NCBI GenBank assembly: GCA_030536145.1
Contig: JAUNQN010000014.1
Location: 8,407 to 51,660 of the forward strand
Direction: 5' to 3'
Length of the DNA stretch: 43,254 nt
From: Akkermansia sp.
GTDB taxonomy: Bacteria; Verrucomicrobiota; Verrucomicrobiia; Verrucomicrobiales; Akkermansiaceae
This document shows positions 19,011 to 26,739 of the stretch, piece by piece; within the stretch, counting starts at the first letter, position 1, and every line of letters starts with the position of its first letter. Below the pieces are notes generated by a model. That model saw only the letters and a program-made list of their open reading frames with translations, was not told the origin of the DNA and did no database searches. The position numbers and the translations under genes were made by a program.

Positions 19011-19038
19011 TTGACGATACCAGGTCTTGTGGTAGGAT
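19011..19038 (+). promoter_or_regulatory. Promoter of nrdR, predicted leaderless
   Basis: TTGACG (19011-19016), 16 bp, TAGGAT (19033-19038), then six bases (GGGCGC) and the ATG at 19045. The transcript would start at or next to the start codon. Confidence 0.65.
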
Positions 19039-19044
19039 GGGCGC

Positions 19045-19536
19045 ATGAGATGCGTTCAATGCGGATACATGGACGACAAGGTCATCGACTCCCGGACGTC
19101 GAAGGACGGTACGTGCATACGCCGGCGCCGCGAGTGCCTGCGGTGCGGCTACCGCTATACCACGTATGAGCAGATAGAGCGCATGGAGCTGCGCGTGGTG
19201 AAGCGCGACGGCATGCACGAGGCGCTGAACCGGGAGAAAATCATGCGCGGCATGATGAAGGCCTGTGAGAAGCGCCCCGTGAGCATGGACCAGCTGGACC
19301 TGGCGGTGGATGAGATAGTGGCCGCGCTGCATGCGGACCACCAGCGCGAGGTGCCCTCCACCGTCATCGGCATGAAGGTGATTGAAAAGCTCCAGAACAT
19401 TGATTCCGTGGCGTATATACGCTATGTGTCCGTATGCCGCCAGTTCCGCACGGTGGATGAATTCATAGAACTGCTGCGCCGCTCGGAACTGCGGTCTGCC
19501 AATGATGTGCTGCAGCGCAAGCTCCCCTTGGAATGA
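19045..19536 (+). CDS. nrdR: Transcriptional repressor NrdR
   Basis: A nucleotide-sensing repressor of ribonucleotide reductase genes (163 aa, usual family length about 150-160). The N-terminal zinc ribbon has Cys 3, 6, 31 and 34 (MRCVQCG...ECLRCG), with DSRTSKDGTCIRRRRECLRC as the family signature. The ATP-cone domain follows (VVKRDGMHEALNREKIMRGMMKACEKRPVS...). No ribonucleotide reductase gene is in the window. The last four bases overlap the next gene (ATGA), indicating translational coupling. Confidence 0.96.
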   Translation: MRCVQCGYMDDKVIDSRTSKDGTCIRRRRECLRCGYRYTTYEQIERMELRVVKRDGMHEALNREKIMRGMMKACEKRPVSMDQLDLAVDEIVAALHADHQREVPSTVIGMKVIEKLQNIDSVAYIRYVSVCRQFRTVDEFIELLRRSELRSANDVLQRKLPLE

Positions 19537-20042
19537 TAGCGTTCAAGAACAACCGGCCGCTGCTGCAGACGGGCCACTGCGTTATCTCCGACTACGGCGC
19601 GGAGTGGATGGAGGGCGTGCTGCTGGAGGCCGCGGAGGCCGCCGGGACCACGCTGCCCTTCAGCGCAGAGGTGGCGCGCGCGGTCATGCTCTACCTGGAG
19701 CATGAGTGCCCGCTGCACGCCGTGCCGCTGGAGTACCTCTTTGCCCGCATCCGCAAGATGCTGGAGCAGGTGGGGCTGCCGCTCATAGCCGCCCACCTGC
19801 GCGTGCAGACCCCGCCGGTGGATATACGGCTGGATTCCCTGGCGGGTGAGGAACCGCTGCCGCTGTTCTTCTACACGGAGCTGAATGCGCGCCTGGAGGA
19901 CCTGCGCCGCATGGGGCTCACCACCTACCGCTTCTCCGGCAAGAAGCGCTGCAGCCTGCTGCTGGGCAGCCGCCGCCGTGCCTGCCCCGCCCAGCGCGCC
20001 GCCCTGGCGGAGCTGGATGCCTTTCTGAACCATGCCTGCTGA
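19533..20042 (+). CDS. Uncharacterised protein in the nrdR-aroD operon
   Basis: A protein of 169 aa that I do not recognise. There is no signal peptide or membrane segment, so it is probably cytosolic. The middle part (AEVARAVMLYLEHECPLHAV...YLFARIRKMLEQVGLPLIA) is predicted helical and faintly recalls the helix pattern of ATP-cone domains, as in the NrdR encoded just upstream, but no signature motif is present. The C-terminus is rich in Arg and Cys. The start ATG overlaps the nrdR stop by four bases and the gene's end overlaps aroD by 11 bp, so the three are almost certainly one translationally coupled unit. It may act in the same process as either neighbour; nothing in the sequence says which. 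Confidence 0.75.
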   Translation: MIAFKNNRPLLQTGHCVISDYGAEWMEGVLLEAAEAAGTTLPFSAEVARAVMLYLEHECPLHAVPLEYLFARIRKMLEQVGLPLIAAHLRVQTPPVDIRLDSLAGEEPLPLFFYTELNARLEDLRRMGLTTYRFSGKKRCSLLLGSRRRACPAQRAALAELDAFLNHAC

Positions 20043-20700
20043 ACGTACACAGATTGTAGCCTCCGTGGCATCCTGGCCCATGTGGCAGGATGTGGTGCAG
20101 GGCCGCCTGGAGTTGCCCTGTGATGTGGTGGAACTGCGTGTGGACGGCCTGCCGCCGGAGATTACCCCGGCGGATATACTGGCCGCGCCGTGCCCGCGCC
20201 CGCTGCTGGTCACCGTGCGGGACCAGGCAGAGGGCGGCCTGCGCCCCATGCCCCTGGCGGAGCGCGCGGCCTGGGCGGCGGCCCTGCTGCCCGCCGCCGC
20301 CATGCTGGATTGGGAGATTGCCAACCTGGCCGCCGCCCCCGCCCTGGTGGAGCAGGCGCATGCCGCCGGGGTGCGCATCGTGGCCTCTGCCCATGATTTC
20401 CAAAAGACGCCCGCCGTGGCCTGCATGCAGGAGCGTGAGCGCCTGGCCCGCTCCCTGGGGGCGGATATCGCCAAGTTTGCCTTCCGCCTGAATGACCCGC
20501 AGGATATGCAGGCCGGGCTGGACCTGCTGGCTGCCGCCACCGGCCCCATGGCCGTGATGGGCATGGGCCCGGACGGCCCCGCCAGCCGCCTGCTGTATTC
20601 CCGCCACGGCTCCTGCCTGGTGTACGGCTACCTGGGCAATGCCCCCACCGCCCCCGGCCAGCTCTCCGCCGCAGAGCTCCGCCGCGCCTTGCAGGCTTAG
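20032..20700 (+). CDS. aroD: Type I 3-dehydroquinate dehydratase
   Basis: Shikimate-pathway enzyme that converts 3-dehydroquinate to 3-dehydroshikimate through a Schiff base (222 aa, typical type I length). Visible family features are ELRVD (residues 34-38), TVRDQAEGG, LDWE, the catalytic His 121 in SAHDFQKTP, the Schiff-base Lys 148 in DIAKFAF, and the phosphate/carboxylate loop MGMGPDGPASRLL. It overlaps the preceding gene by 11 bp. The following 57 bp hold no clear terminator before the hom promoter. Confidence 0.93.
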   Translation: MPAERTQIVASVASWPMWQDVVQGRLELPCDVVELRVDGLPPEITPADILAAPCPRPLLVTVRDQAEGGLRPMPLAERAAWAAALLPAAAMLDWEIANLAAAPALVEQAHAAGVRIVASAHDFQKTPAVACMQERERLARSLGADIAKFAFRLNDPQDMQAGLDLLAAATGPMAVMGMGPDGPASRLLYSRHGSCLVYGYLGNAPTAPGQLSAAELRRALQA

Positions 20701-20757
20701 CAGCAGCGTTTTGCCGGGCGCTTGCACCCAAAAATGCCCTGCGTACAGAATATGTGC

Positions 20758-20786
20758 TTGAACAGGGCAGGGGATGGCAGTAGAAT
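20758..20786 (+). promoter_or_regulatory. Promoter of the hom-lysC unit
   Basis: TTGAAC (20758-20763), 17 bp, TAGAAT (20781-20786). The -10 is 11 bases before the hom ATG, giving a leader of about four bases. No threonine or lysine attenuator and no lysine riboswitch fits in this space. Confidence 0.6.
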
Positions 20787-20797
20787 AGCGCCCGCGC

Positions 20798-22123
20798 ATG
20801 ACAGGAGAAACTTTGCAGATAGGGCTGGCAGGCCTTGGAACCGTGGGCACGGGTGTGTATGAAACCCTGTGCCGGAACCATGACCTGCTGGAGGCACGCA
20901 CGCAGATTCCCTTTGCGGTGAAACGCGTGGCCGTGCGCAGCCTGGCGCGCAAGCGTGACGTGGAGATAGACCCGGCGCTGCTCACGGACAACTGGCAGGA
21001 GCTGGTGGACGACCCGGAGATTGACATCATCATAGAGCTTATAGGCGGCACGGAGGAAGCCTACCGCCTGGTGAAGGCTGCCCTGCTGGCGCACAAGCCG
21101 GTGGTGACGGGCAACAAGGCCCTGCTGGCGGAGTTCGGCAGCGAGCTGTTCCAGCTTTCTGCGGAGACAACGACGCCGCTGTATTTCGAGGCATCCTGCG
21201 GCGGCGGCATCCCCATCATCCAGAGCCTGCAGAACTCCCTGGTGTGCAATTACGTGCGCCGTATAACGGGTATCATCAACGGCACCAGCAACTACATCCT
21301 CTCCTCCATGGAGCGCAAGGGCATGACCTACGAGGACGCCCTGGCCGCCGCCCAGCGCAAGGGCTACGCGGAGGCGGACCCCACGCTGGACGTGAACGGC
21401 TGGGACGCCGCCCACAAGGCGCTTATCCTTGCCATGCTGGCATACGGTACGCCCGTATCCACGGAGAACATCTCCGTGTACGGCATAGACCGCATCACGG
21501 CCACGGATTTCCGCTTTGCCAAGGAGCTGGGGTACAATATCAAGCTGCTGGTGGTGATACGCCACCATGCGGACAAGGACGCGCTGGAACTGCGCGTGCA
21601 GCCCAGCTTTGTCTCCCGCAAGCATCTGCTTTCCAGCGTGTACGGCGTGTTCAACGCCATTGCCGTGCACGGCGACATTGTGGGCGAGACCATCTTCTAC
21701 GGCCGCGGCGCCGGCAAGAACCCCACGGCCAGCGCCGTGATCGGTGATGTGATGCTGGCCATGCGCGAGTGCCGCCACCCGGAGAACCACAGCGGTTTCC
21801 ACCCGTACACCAAGCGCCTGAAGGTGCTCCCGCAGGAGGAGACGGTGACCCCCTACTACGTGCGTTTCCTGGTGCAGGACCGCCCCGGCGTGATTGCCGT
21901 GATTGCCGCGGAACTGGCCAAGTACGACATAGGCATCTCCGGCACCATGTCCAGCCCGCGCAAGGGCGGGGACGGCGGCGAGGGCACGTGCGACCTGGTG
22001 TTCCTGCTGCACGCCTGCCCCTGGGGCAAGCTGTGCGAGGCCCTGCGCGCACTGCACGTGCATGAGAGCATCAACCCCCACCCGGCAGTTTTCCGCATAG
22101 AAACCCTTAACGAAGAAGCATAA
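20798..22123 (+). CDS. hom: Homoserine dehydrogenase
   Basis: Reduces aspartate semialdehyde to homoserine for threonine and methionine synthesis (441 aa). The N-terminal Rossmann motif GLAGLGTVGTGV (residues 9-20) binds NAD(P)H. The catalytic region contains GIINGTSNYILSSM and the substrate loop KGYAEADPTLDVNGWDAAHK. A C-terminal ACT domain (YYVRFLVQDRPGVIAVIAAELAKYDIGISG) indicates allosteric feedback, usually by threonine. lysC follows after four bases, so the two steps flanking aspartate semialdehyde dehydrogenase are co-expressed. Confidence 0.96.
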   Translation: MTGETLQIGLAGLGTVGTGVYETLCRNHDLLEARTQIPFAVKRVAVRSLARKRDVEIDPALLTDNWQELVDDPEIDIIIELIGGTEEAYRLVKAALLAHKPVVTGNKALLAEFGSELFQLSAETTTPLYFEASCGGGIPIIQSLQNSLVCNYVRRITGIINGTSNYILSSMERKGMTYEDALAAAQRKGYAEADPTLDVNGWDAAHKALILAMLAYGTPVSTENISVYGIDRITATDFRFAKELGYNIKLLVVIRHHADKDALELRVQPSFVSRKHLLSSVYGVFNAIAVHGDIVGETIFYGRGAGKNPTASAVIGDVMLAMRECRHPENHSGFHPYTKRLKVLPQEETVTPYYVRFLVQDRPGVIAVIAAELAKYDIGISGTMSSPRKGGDGGEGTCDLVFLLHACPWGKLCEALRALHVHESINPHPAVFRIETLNEEA

Positions 22124-22127
22124 CCTT

Positions 22128-23354
22128 ATGGCCCTGATTGTACAGAAATACGGTGGTTCATCCGTCGGCACCATCGACCGCATCCGCAACGTTGCCCGCA
22201 GGCTGATAGAGACCCGCAACGCGGGCAACCGGGTGGTGGCGGTGGTTTCCGCCATGAGCGGCATCACGGACAAGCTGATTGGCATGGCGCACGAGGTGAT
22301 GGACAATCCCCCGGAGCGTGAGCTGGATATGCTCATGGCCACGGGCGAGCAGCAGTCCATTGCCCTGCTGTGCATGGCTATCACGGAGATGGGCTACAAG
22401 GCCCGCAGCTTCACCGGCAGGCAGGCCGGCATCTTCACCTACGGCAGCCACACCCGCGGCCGCATCCGCAGCATTGATGCCTCCGCTGTCACCAAGGCGC
22501 TGGAGGACGGCTGCATCTGCGTGTGCGCCGGGTTCCAGGGCGTGAACAACGAGGGCAGCATCCAAACCCTGGGCCGCGGCGGGTCTGACCTCTCCGCCAT
22601 TGCCCTGGCCTCTGCCGTGAAGGCGGACCTCTGCCAGATTTACACGGATGTGGACGGCGTCTACACCTGTGACCCCCGCGTCGTGAAGGACGCACGCAAG
22701 ATTCCCGTCATATCCTATGACGAAATGCTGGAGATGGCCTCCAGCGGCTCCAAGGTCATGCAGGCCCGCTCCGTCGAATTCGCCAAGAAATTCGGCGTGG
22801 TGTTCGAGGTCCGCAATTCCATGAACAACAACCCCGGTACCATCGTGCAAGAAGAAACCTCAGCAATGGAGTCCCTCGTTATCCGCGGCGTCTCCATAGA
22901 ACGCAACCAGGCCCGCGTCACCGTGTCAGACATCACGGCTCCCGTGGCCTACACCGCCATCATCCTCTCCGCCCTGGCAGAGGCAGAAATCAACGTGGAC
23001 ATGATTGTGGCCAACACGGCCCACGACGGCCGCGCCCGCCAGTCCTTCACCATGAACATGAACGACCTGGGTGCCGCCCAGGCCGCGCTGAAGAAGCTGC
23101 TGCCGCAGTTTGGCGAGGGTGCCAAGCTGGAGACGGAGGCCGGCCTGGCCAAGCTCTCCGTGGTGGGTGTGGGCATGCGCTCCAACCCCGGTGTGGCCGC
23201 CACGCTGTTCCGCTCCCTGGCGGATGCCGGCATTGCCACGGGCATGATTGCCACCTCTGAAATCCGCATCACCACCACGGTGGAGGCGGCGGATATAGAG
23301 CAGGCCGCCCGCGTGGTGCATGAGGCGTTCAACCTTGACAAGGCGCAGGCTTGA
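22128..23354 (+). CDS. lysC: Aspartokinase
   Basis: Phosphorylates aspartate, the first step toward lysine, methionine and threonine (408 aa, monofunctional class). KYGGSSVGT near residue 7 is the family signature. GRGGSDLSAIALA and DVDGVYTCDPRVV are in the kinase domain. Two ACT domains follow from about residue 265 (TVSDITAPVAYTAIILSALAEAEINVDMI and LSVVGVGMRSNPGVAATLFRSLADAGI). An internal ATG before ESLVIRGVS, preceded by GAAGAAA, lies where some relatives make a separate beta subunit. The last four bases (TTGA) overlap the next gene. Confidence 0.96.
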   Translation: MALIVQKYGGSSVGTIDRIRNVARRLIETRNAGNRVVAVVSAMSGITDKLIGMAHEVMDNPPERELDMLMATGEQQSIALLCMAITEMGYKARSFTGRQAGIFTYGSHTRGRIRSIDASAVTKALEDGCICVCAGFQGVNNEGSIQTLGRGGSDLSAIALASAVKADLCQIYTDVDGVYTCDPRVVKDARKIPVISYDEMLEMASSGSKVMQARSVEFAKKFGVVFEVRNSMNNNPGTIVQEETSAMESLVIRGVSIERNQARVTVSDITAPVAYTAIILSALAEAEINVDMIVANTAHDGRARQSFTMNMNDLGAAQAALKKLLPQFGEGAKLETEAGLAKLSVVGVGMRSNPGVAATLFRSLADAGIATGMIATSEIRITTTVEAADIEQAARVVHEAFNLDKAQA

Positions 23355-25072
23355 GCGATACGCCCACAGAACAACAGCCCGGCAAGCCCGGGCTGCTGCC
23401 GGCGGACCGTGAGTTCAAGCCTGTGGTGAAAGGGATAGGCTATACCCTGCTGGCGCTTGCCATGGTGGGTACGGGCTATGCCACCTTTTCCCTGGGCTAC
23501 CGCCAGGGGTACCGGGAGGCCAGCTCCTCCGGCAAGGTGACCCAGGCGCTCAATGATGCCGCCGTACGGAACCTGACCTGCTTCATGCAGTCCTCCACTG
23601 CCAGCAACGAGGAGCTGGAGGCCATGGTGCAGGACCCGGATGCCGCGCTTTCCTGGATACAGGATGAGCAGATACGGCAGGAGGCGGAGTGGCTGCTGGC
23701 ACAGGGCCTGCTGCAGCGCGGGCGCTTGGAGCACGCGGGCAAGCTGCTTTCCGGCCTGTTCCTCAAGGTGCCGCGCACCCCGGTGTGGGCCCGCCGCGCC
23801 ATCAGCGCGGGAGACGGCATGATGACCGCCCGCCACCCGGAGACCGCCGTGGCCTTCTACCGCTATGCCCACCGCGTGTTTGCGGAAACCAAGGCGACGG
23901 GGGAGCAGGCGGACGCCCTTTCCCGCATAGCTGCCGCCAGCATAGGCAGCAGCCGGGACAACCGTGAGCTGATGCAGCTGCTGGAGAGCCTGCTGGAGGA
24001 AGCCGCCCCCCTGGGGCATGCGGCGGATTCCCTGCGCTCCAGCGTGAATGCCTACCTGGGCAGCTGCTACCGCTCCATGGGGGATATGAAAGCCGCCCGG
24101 CGCTATTATGATGCCGCGCTGGCATGCTCCCGCTGGGAGAGCGGCCGGGCAAGCGCCGTGGATATGGTGTGCGCCGGTGCCGCCCTGCTGGTGCAGGGCC
24201 AGGTGCAGCAGGCGGAGCAGCTGCTGAAAGCCGGCGAGGAGGCCCTGGGCAAGGGCCCGGCCGATGTGCAGTGCCGCGTGCTGGCCCTGCGTGAACTGGC
24301 TTCCGCCGCAGAGGCGCGCGGGGACCACCTGCAGGCGCTCGGCCTGCTGAACCGCGCAGAAGGCGTGGCGGAGGACGTGGTGCCGCGCTCAGACCTTTTC
24401 TGGCCCTGCCTGTATGACCAGCGCGGCTGGCTGCAGCTGCTGGCCGGGGAGTACGCCGCCGCAGGGCAGGATTTCAACAAGGTGCTGGCAGAGAGCAGGG
24501 AGCCCTCACTCGTTATCCAGTCCATGGAGGGCGCGGCCCGCGCCGCGCTGCACCTGGGGAACCGGGATGCCGCCGTGAAACTGCTCACGGAATGCATTTC
24601 CCGCCGCCGTGCGGAGTTTGCGGATGACCGTGATTCCCTGGCGCGCGTGTACGTGCTGCTGGGCCAGGCGCAGGATGCCCTGCAAAAGCCTGCGGAGGCC
24701 GCCCGTGCGTACGGCCTGGCCATGGGGATGCTGGATGCCAAGTCCGCCAACTATGAGGCGGCGGCCTTCGGCCATGCCCGCGCGCTGACCAATTCCAAGC
24801 AGTGGAAGCCCGCGTTGGAGGCCTGGAAGCTGGTGCAGCCCCTGGCCGACGACAACCCGGAGGATGCCATGGAGGTGCAGGATGCCATGGCCAGCTGCCG
24901 GGATATGCTGGGTGTGCCCGGTTTTGAGGAGGTGGGGGAACCCGCCCCCGCGCCGGATGCCGCCCCCGCAGCCGCCACGCAGCCCGCTGCACCCCCCGCC
25001 AGACCCGCCGCGCGCAGCACCGGCAAGGCCGCACGCCGCACCCCGCAGAAGAAAGCTGCCCCCCGCCGCTGA
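23351..25072 (+). CDS. Membrane-anchored TPR-like protein of unknown function
   Basis: A protein of 573 aa. A short N-terminal tail and one membrane segment (about residues 27-49) place the rest outside the cytoplasm. The body is alpha-helical with recurrent TPR-like pairs (AEWLLAQGLLQRGRLEHAGKLL, LGSCYRSMGDMKAARRYYDAAL, VYVLLGQAQDALQKPAEAARAYGLAM). The C-terminal tail (about residue 530 onward) is rich in Pro/Ala and ends in Lys/Arg-rich sequence. The TTG start overlaps the lysC stop (TTGA), so translation is probably coupled. The next gene has the same architecture. It probably acts as a scaffold for envelope proteins; the partner is unknown. Confidence 0.8.
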   Translation: MSDTPTEQQPGKPGLLPADREFKPVVKGIGYTLLALAMVGTGYATFSLGYRQGYREASSSGKVTQALNDAAVRNLTCFMQSSTASNEELEAMVQDPDAALSWIQDEQIRQEAEWLLAQGLLQRGRLEHAGKLLSGLFLKVPRTPVWARRAISAGDGMMTARHPETAVAFYRYAHRVFAETKATGEQADALSRIAAASIGSSRDNRELMQLLESLLEEAAPLGHAADSLRSSVNAYLGSCYRSMGDMKAARRYYDAALACSRWESGRASAVDMVCAGAALLVQGQVQQAEQLLKAGEEALGKGPADVQCRVLALRELASAAEARGDHLQALGLLNRAEGVAEDVVPRSDLFWPCLYDQRGWLQLLAGEYAAAGQDFNKVLAESREPSLVIQSMEGAARAALHLGNRDAAVKLLTECISRRRAEFADDRDSLARVYVLLGQAQDALQKPAEAARAYGLAMGMLDAKSANYEAAAFGHARALTNSKQWKPALEAWKLVQPLADDNPEDAMEVQDAMASCRDMLGVPGFEEVGEPAPAPDAAPAAATQPAAPPARPAARSTGKAARRTPQKKAAPRR

Positions 25073-25093
25073 TTTTCCAACCGCACGCTTGCC

Positions 25094-26728
25094 ATGTACA
25101 GACGCTACCATCCCCGCAGAACGAGACCCCTTACCTTCACCCGCCTGGTTGCCGGTGTGACCGTGGGCGGTCTGCTGCTCTGGTTCGTGGTGTCCAAGGG
25201 CGGGCAGGTTGTCGACTTTTTCCGCGGCTCCCATGTGGTGGTGGCCAGCAACGAGGAGGCCAACGCCCGCTTGTCTGCCCTGATGGCGGACCTGGGCGGG
25301 GACAAGGCCCGCCTGCTGGACCTGGCCATGCATGAGCAGGAGCGCCTGGGCTGGATCACGGACCCGCTGGCCCGCACCCGCGTGCGCACCATCATGGTGG
25401 CCCGCCTGGTGGACCTGGGGCAGTGGGAGGAAGCCGCCAAGCTCATCCCCTCCATCATGGGCTCCCTCTCCGCAGAGGAGCTGGACCGCCTGGCCGCCGC
25501 AGCCGACCGCCACAAGGACTTTGCCCGCGGCCAGTCCTTGGACCGCCGCCTGCAGCAGCTCCTGCTCTCCGGCACGGAGAATACGGATATGCTGCTGCGC
25601 TCCCTGCGCCGCAGCGCAGAGAGCTGTATTGCCGCCAACAAGCAGGACGAGGCCGTGAAGATTATCTCCCAGCTGGATGCCCCTGGCGTGCTGGCACGCC
25701 TTTCCTCCCCGGAGCTGGCTACAGAGGCCGCCGCCCTGCAGATGGTGCGCGCCGGGGTGAGCGAGGTGCAGGAACCCGTGCTGCAGCTGGTGCGCAATAT
25801 CCTGGAATCCGCCAAGTGGCCAGCATGCCCCGTCGCCGCCCACCTGATGCTGGACGAGGTGAACAACACCCTGCGCGACAATCCCGGCCTGTCCGCCACC
25901 GCCCTGAAGGAGATTGAGGACAAGCTGCTGCGCTGCCGCTCCCTCATGATGGAGTTCCCGGACAAGGAGCACCGCATGGCGGACTGCTATGCCCTGCTGG
26001 GCGAGGTCCGCAACCGCCTGGGCGACTACGACGGCTGCTCCCAGGCGCTTTCCCTGGCATCCGCCTTTGCAGAGAGCCAGGGTGCCCTTACCCCGGAGAT
26101 GGAGCTCAAGCTGCACCGCGTGCGCACCCATGCCAACGAGACCAGCGGTGACGAGGAGTCCGCCGTGCGGGACCACAAGTGGCTGCTGGACCATGAGACG
26201 GACCCGGCCCAGGTGTTCCGCAGCCTGGCCTACCTTACGGACCATTGCGAGGGCTCCGAGCGCGCCAAGATGCTGGAGCGCTGCTGGTCTTTCCTGGATG
26301 CCAACCCGCGCATTGCCCAGGCCAACCCGGAGGTGCGCCCCAAGGTGGCGGAAACCCTCATCGACTACTACAAGGCCAAGGGAGACTACACCAACGCCAT
26401 CAAGTGGCTGCGTGTCAACCGCGACCTGGTGGAGGCCGCCAACCCGGATATCACCAACGGCTTGTCCCTGAAAGCCAAGTACGACCTGGCCCTGGCCATG
26501 CGCAAGGCCAAGCAGGATACCTCCGCCTCTGCCGCGCTGTACCAGATTTGCGAGTCCATCGAGAACATGGATGCCGATGCCCGCGAGAAGCTCAACGCCG
26601 CCGCCCCCCGCCTGTACAAGGATGCCGTGCGCGAATACGCGCGCACACGCTACATCATGGGTGATACCGCCCGTGCCAAGTCCTGGGCCAAGAAGATTGG
26701 CGAGGGCCTGCCCGACAAAGAACGCTGA
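25094..26728 (+). CDS. Second membrane-anchored TPR-like protein
   Basis: A protein of 544 aa with a basic N-terminus (MYRRYHPRRTRP), one membrane segment at about residues 16-33, then an all-helical body of TPR-like repeats (CYALLGEVRNRLGDYDGCSQALSLA, LIDYYKAKGDYTNAIKWLRVNRDL, ARTRYIMGDTARAKSWAKKI). It looks like a distant relative of the preceding gene, from which it is separated by 21 bp, and is followed 11 bp later by murJ. It has no lipoprotein or enzymatic motif. Its position before a lipid II flippase suggests a role in envelope assembly, but this is inference. Confidence 0.8.
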   Translation: MYRRYHPRRTRPLTFTRLVAGVTVGGLLLWFVVSKGGQVVDFFRGSHVVVASNEEANARLSALMADLGGDKARLLDLAMHEQERLGWITDPLARTRVRTIMVARLVDLGQWEEAAKLIPSIMGSLSAEELDRLAAAADRHKDFARGQSLDRRLQQLLLSGTENTDMLLRSLRRSAESCIAANKQDEAVKIISQLDAPGVLARLSSPELATEAAALQMVRAGVSEVQEPVLQLVRNILESAKWPACPVAAHLMLDEVNNTLRDNPGLSATALKEIEDKLLRCRSLMMEFPDKEHRMADCYALLGEVRNRLGDYDGCSQALSLASAFAESQGALTPEMELKLHRVRTHANETSGDEESAVRDHKWLLDHETDPAQVFRSLAYLTDHCEGSERAKMLERCWSFLDANPRIAQANPEVRPKVAETLIDYYKAKGDYTNAIKWLRVNRDLVEAANPDITNGLSLKAKYDLALAMRKAKQDTSASAALYQICESIENMDADAREKLNAAAPRLYKDAVREYARTRYIMGDTARAKSWAKKIGEGLPDKER

Positions 26729-26739
26729 TAGACGACGCC

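Noticed and set aside
20701..20797. Amino-acid attenuator or lysine riboswitch before hom-lysC
   Set aside because: The promoter lies 11 bases before the start codon, which leaves no room for a leader; the weak 6-bp inverted repeat upstream lacks a T-tract.
20210..22384. A 724-residue minus-strand frame across aroD, hom and lysC
   Set aside because: It crosses three real genes and two gene junctions and shows no recognisable domain.
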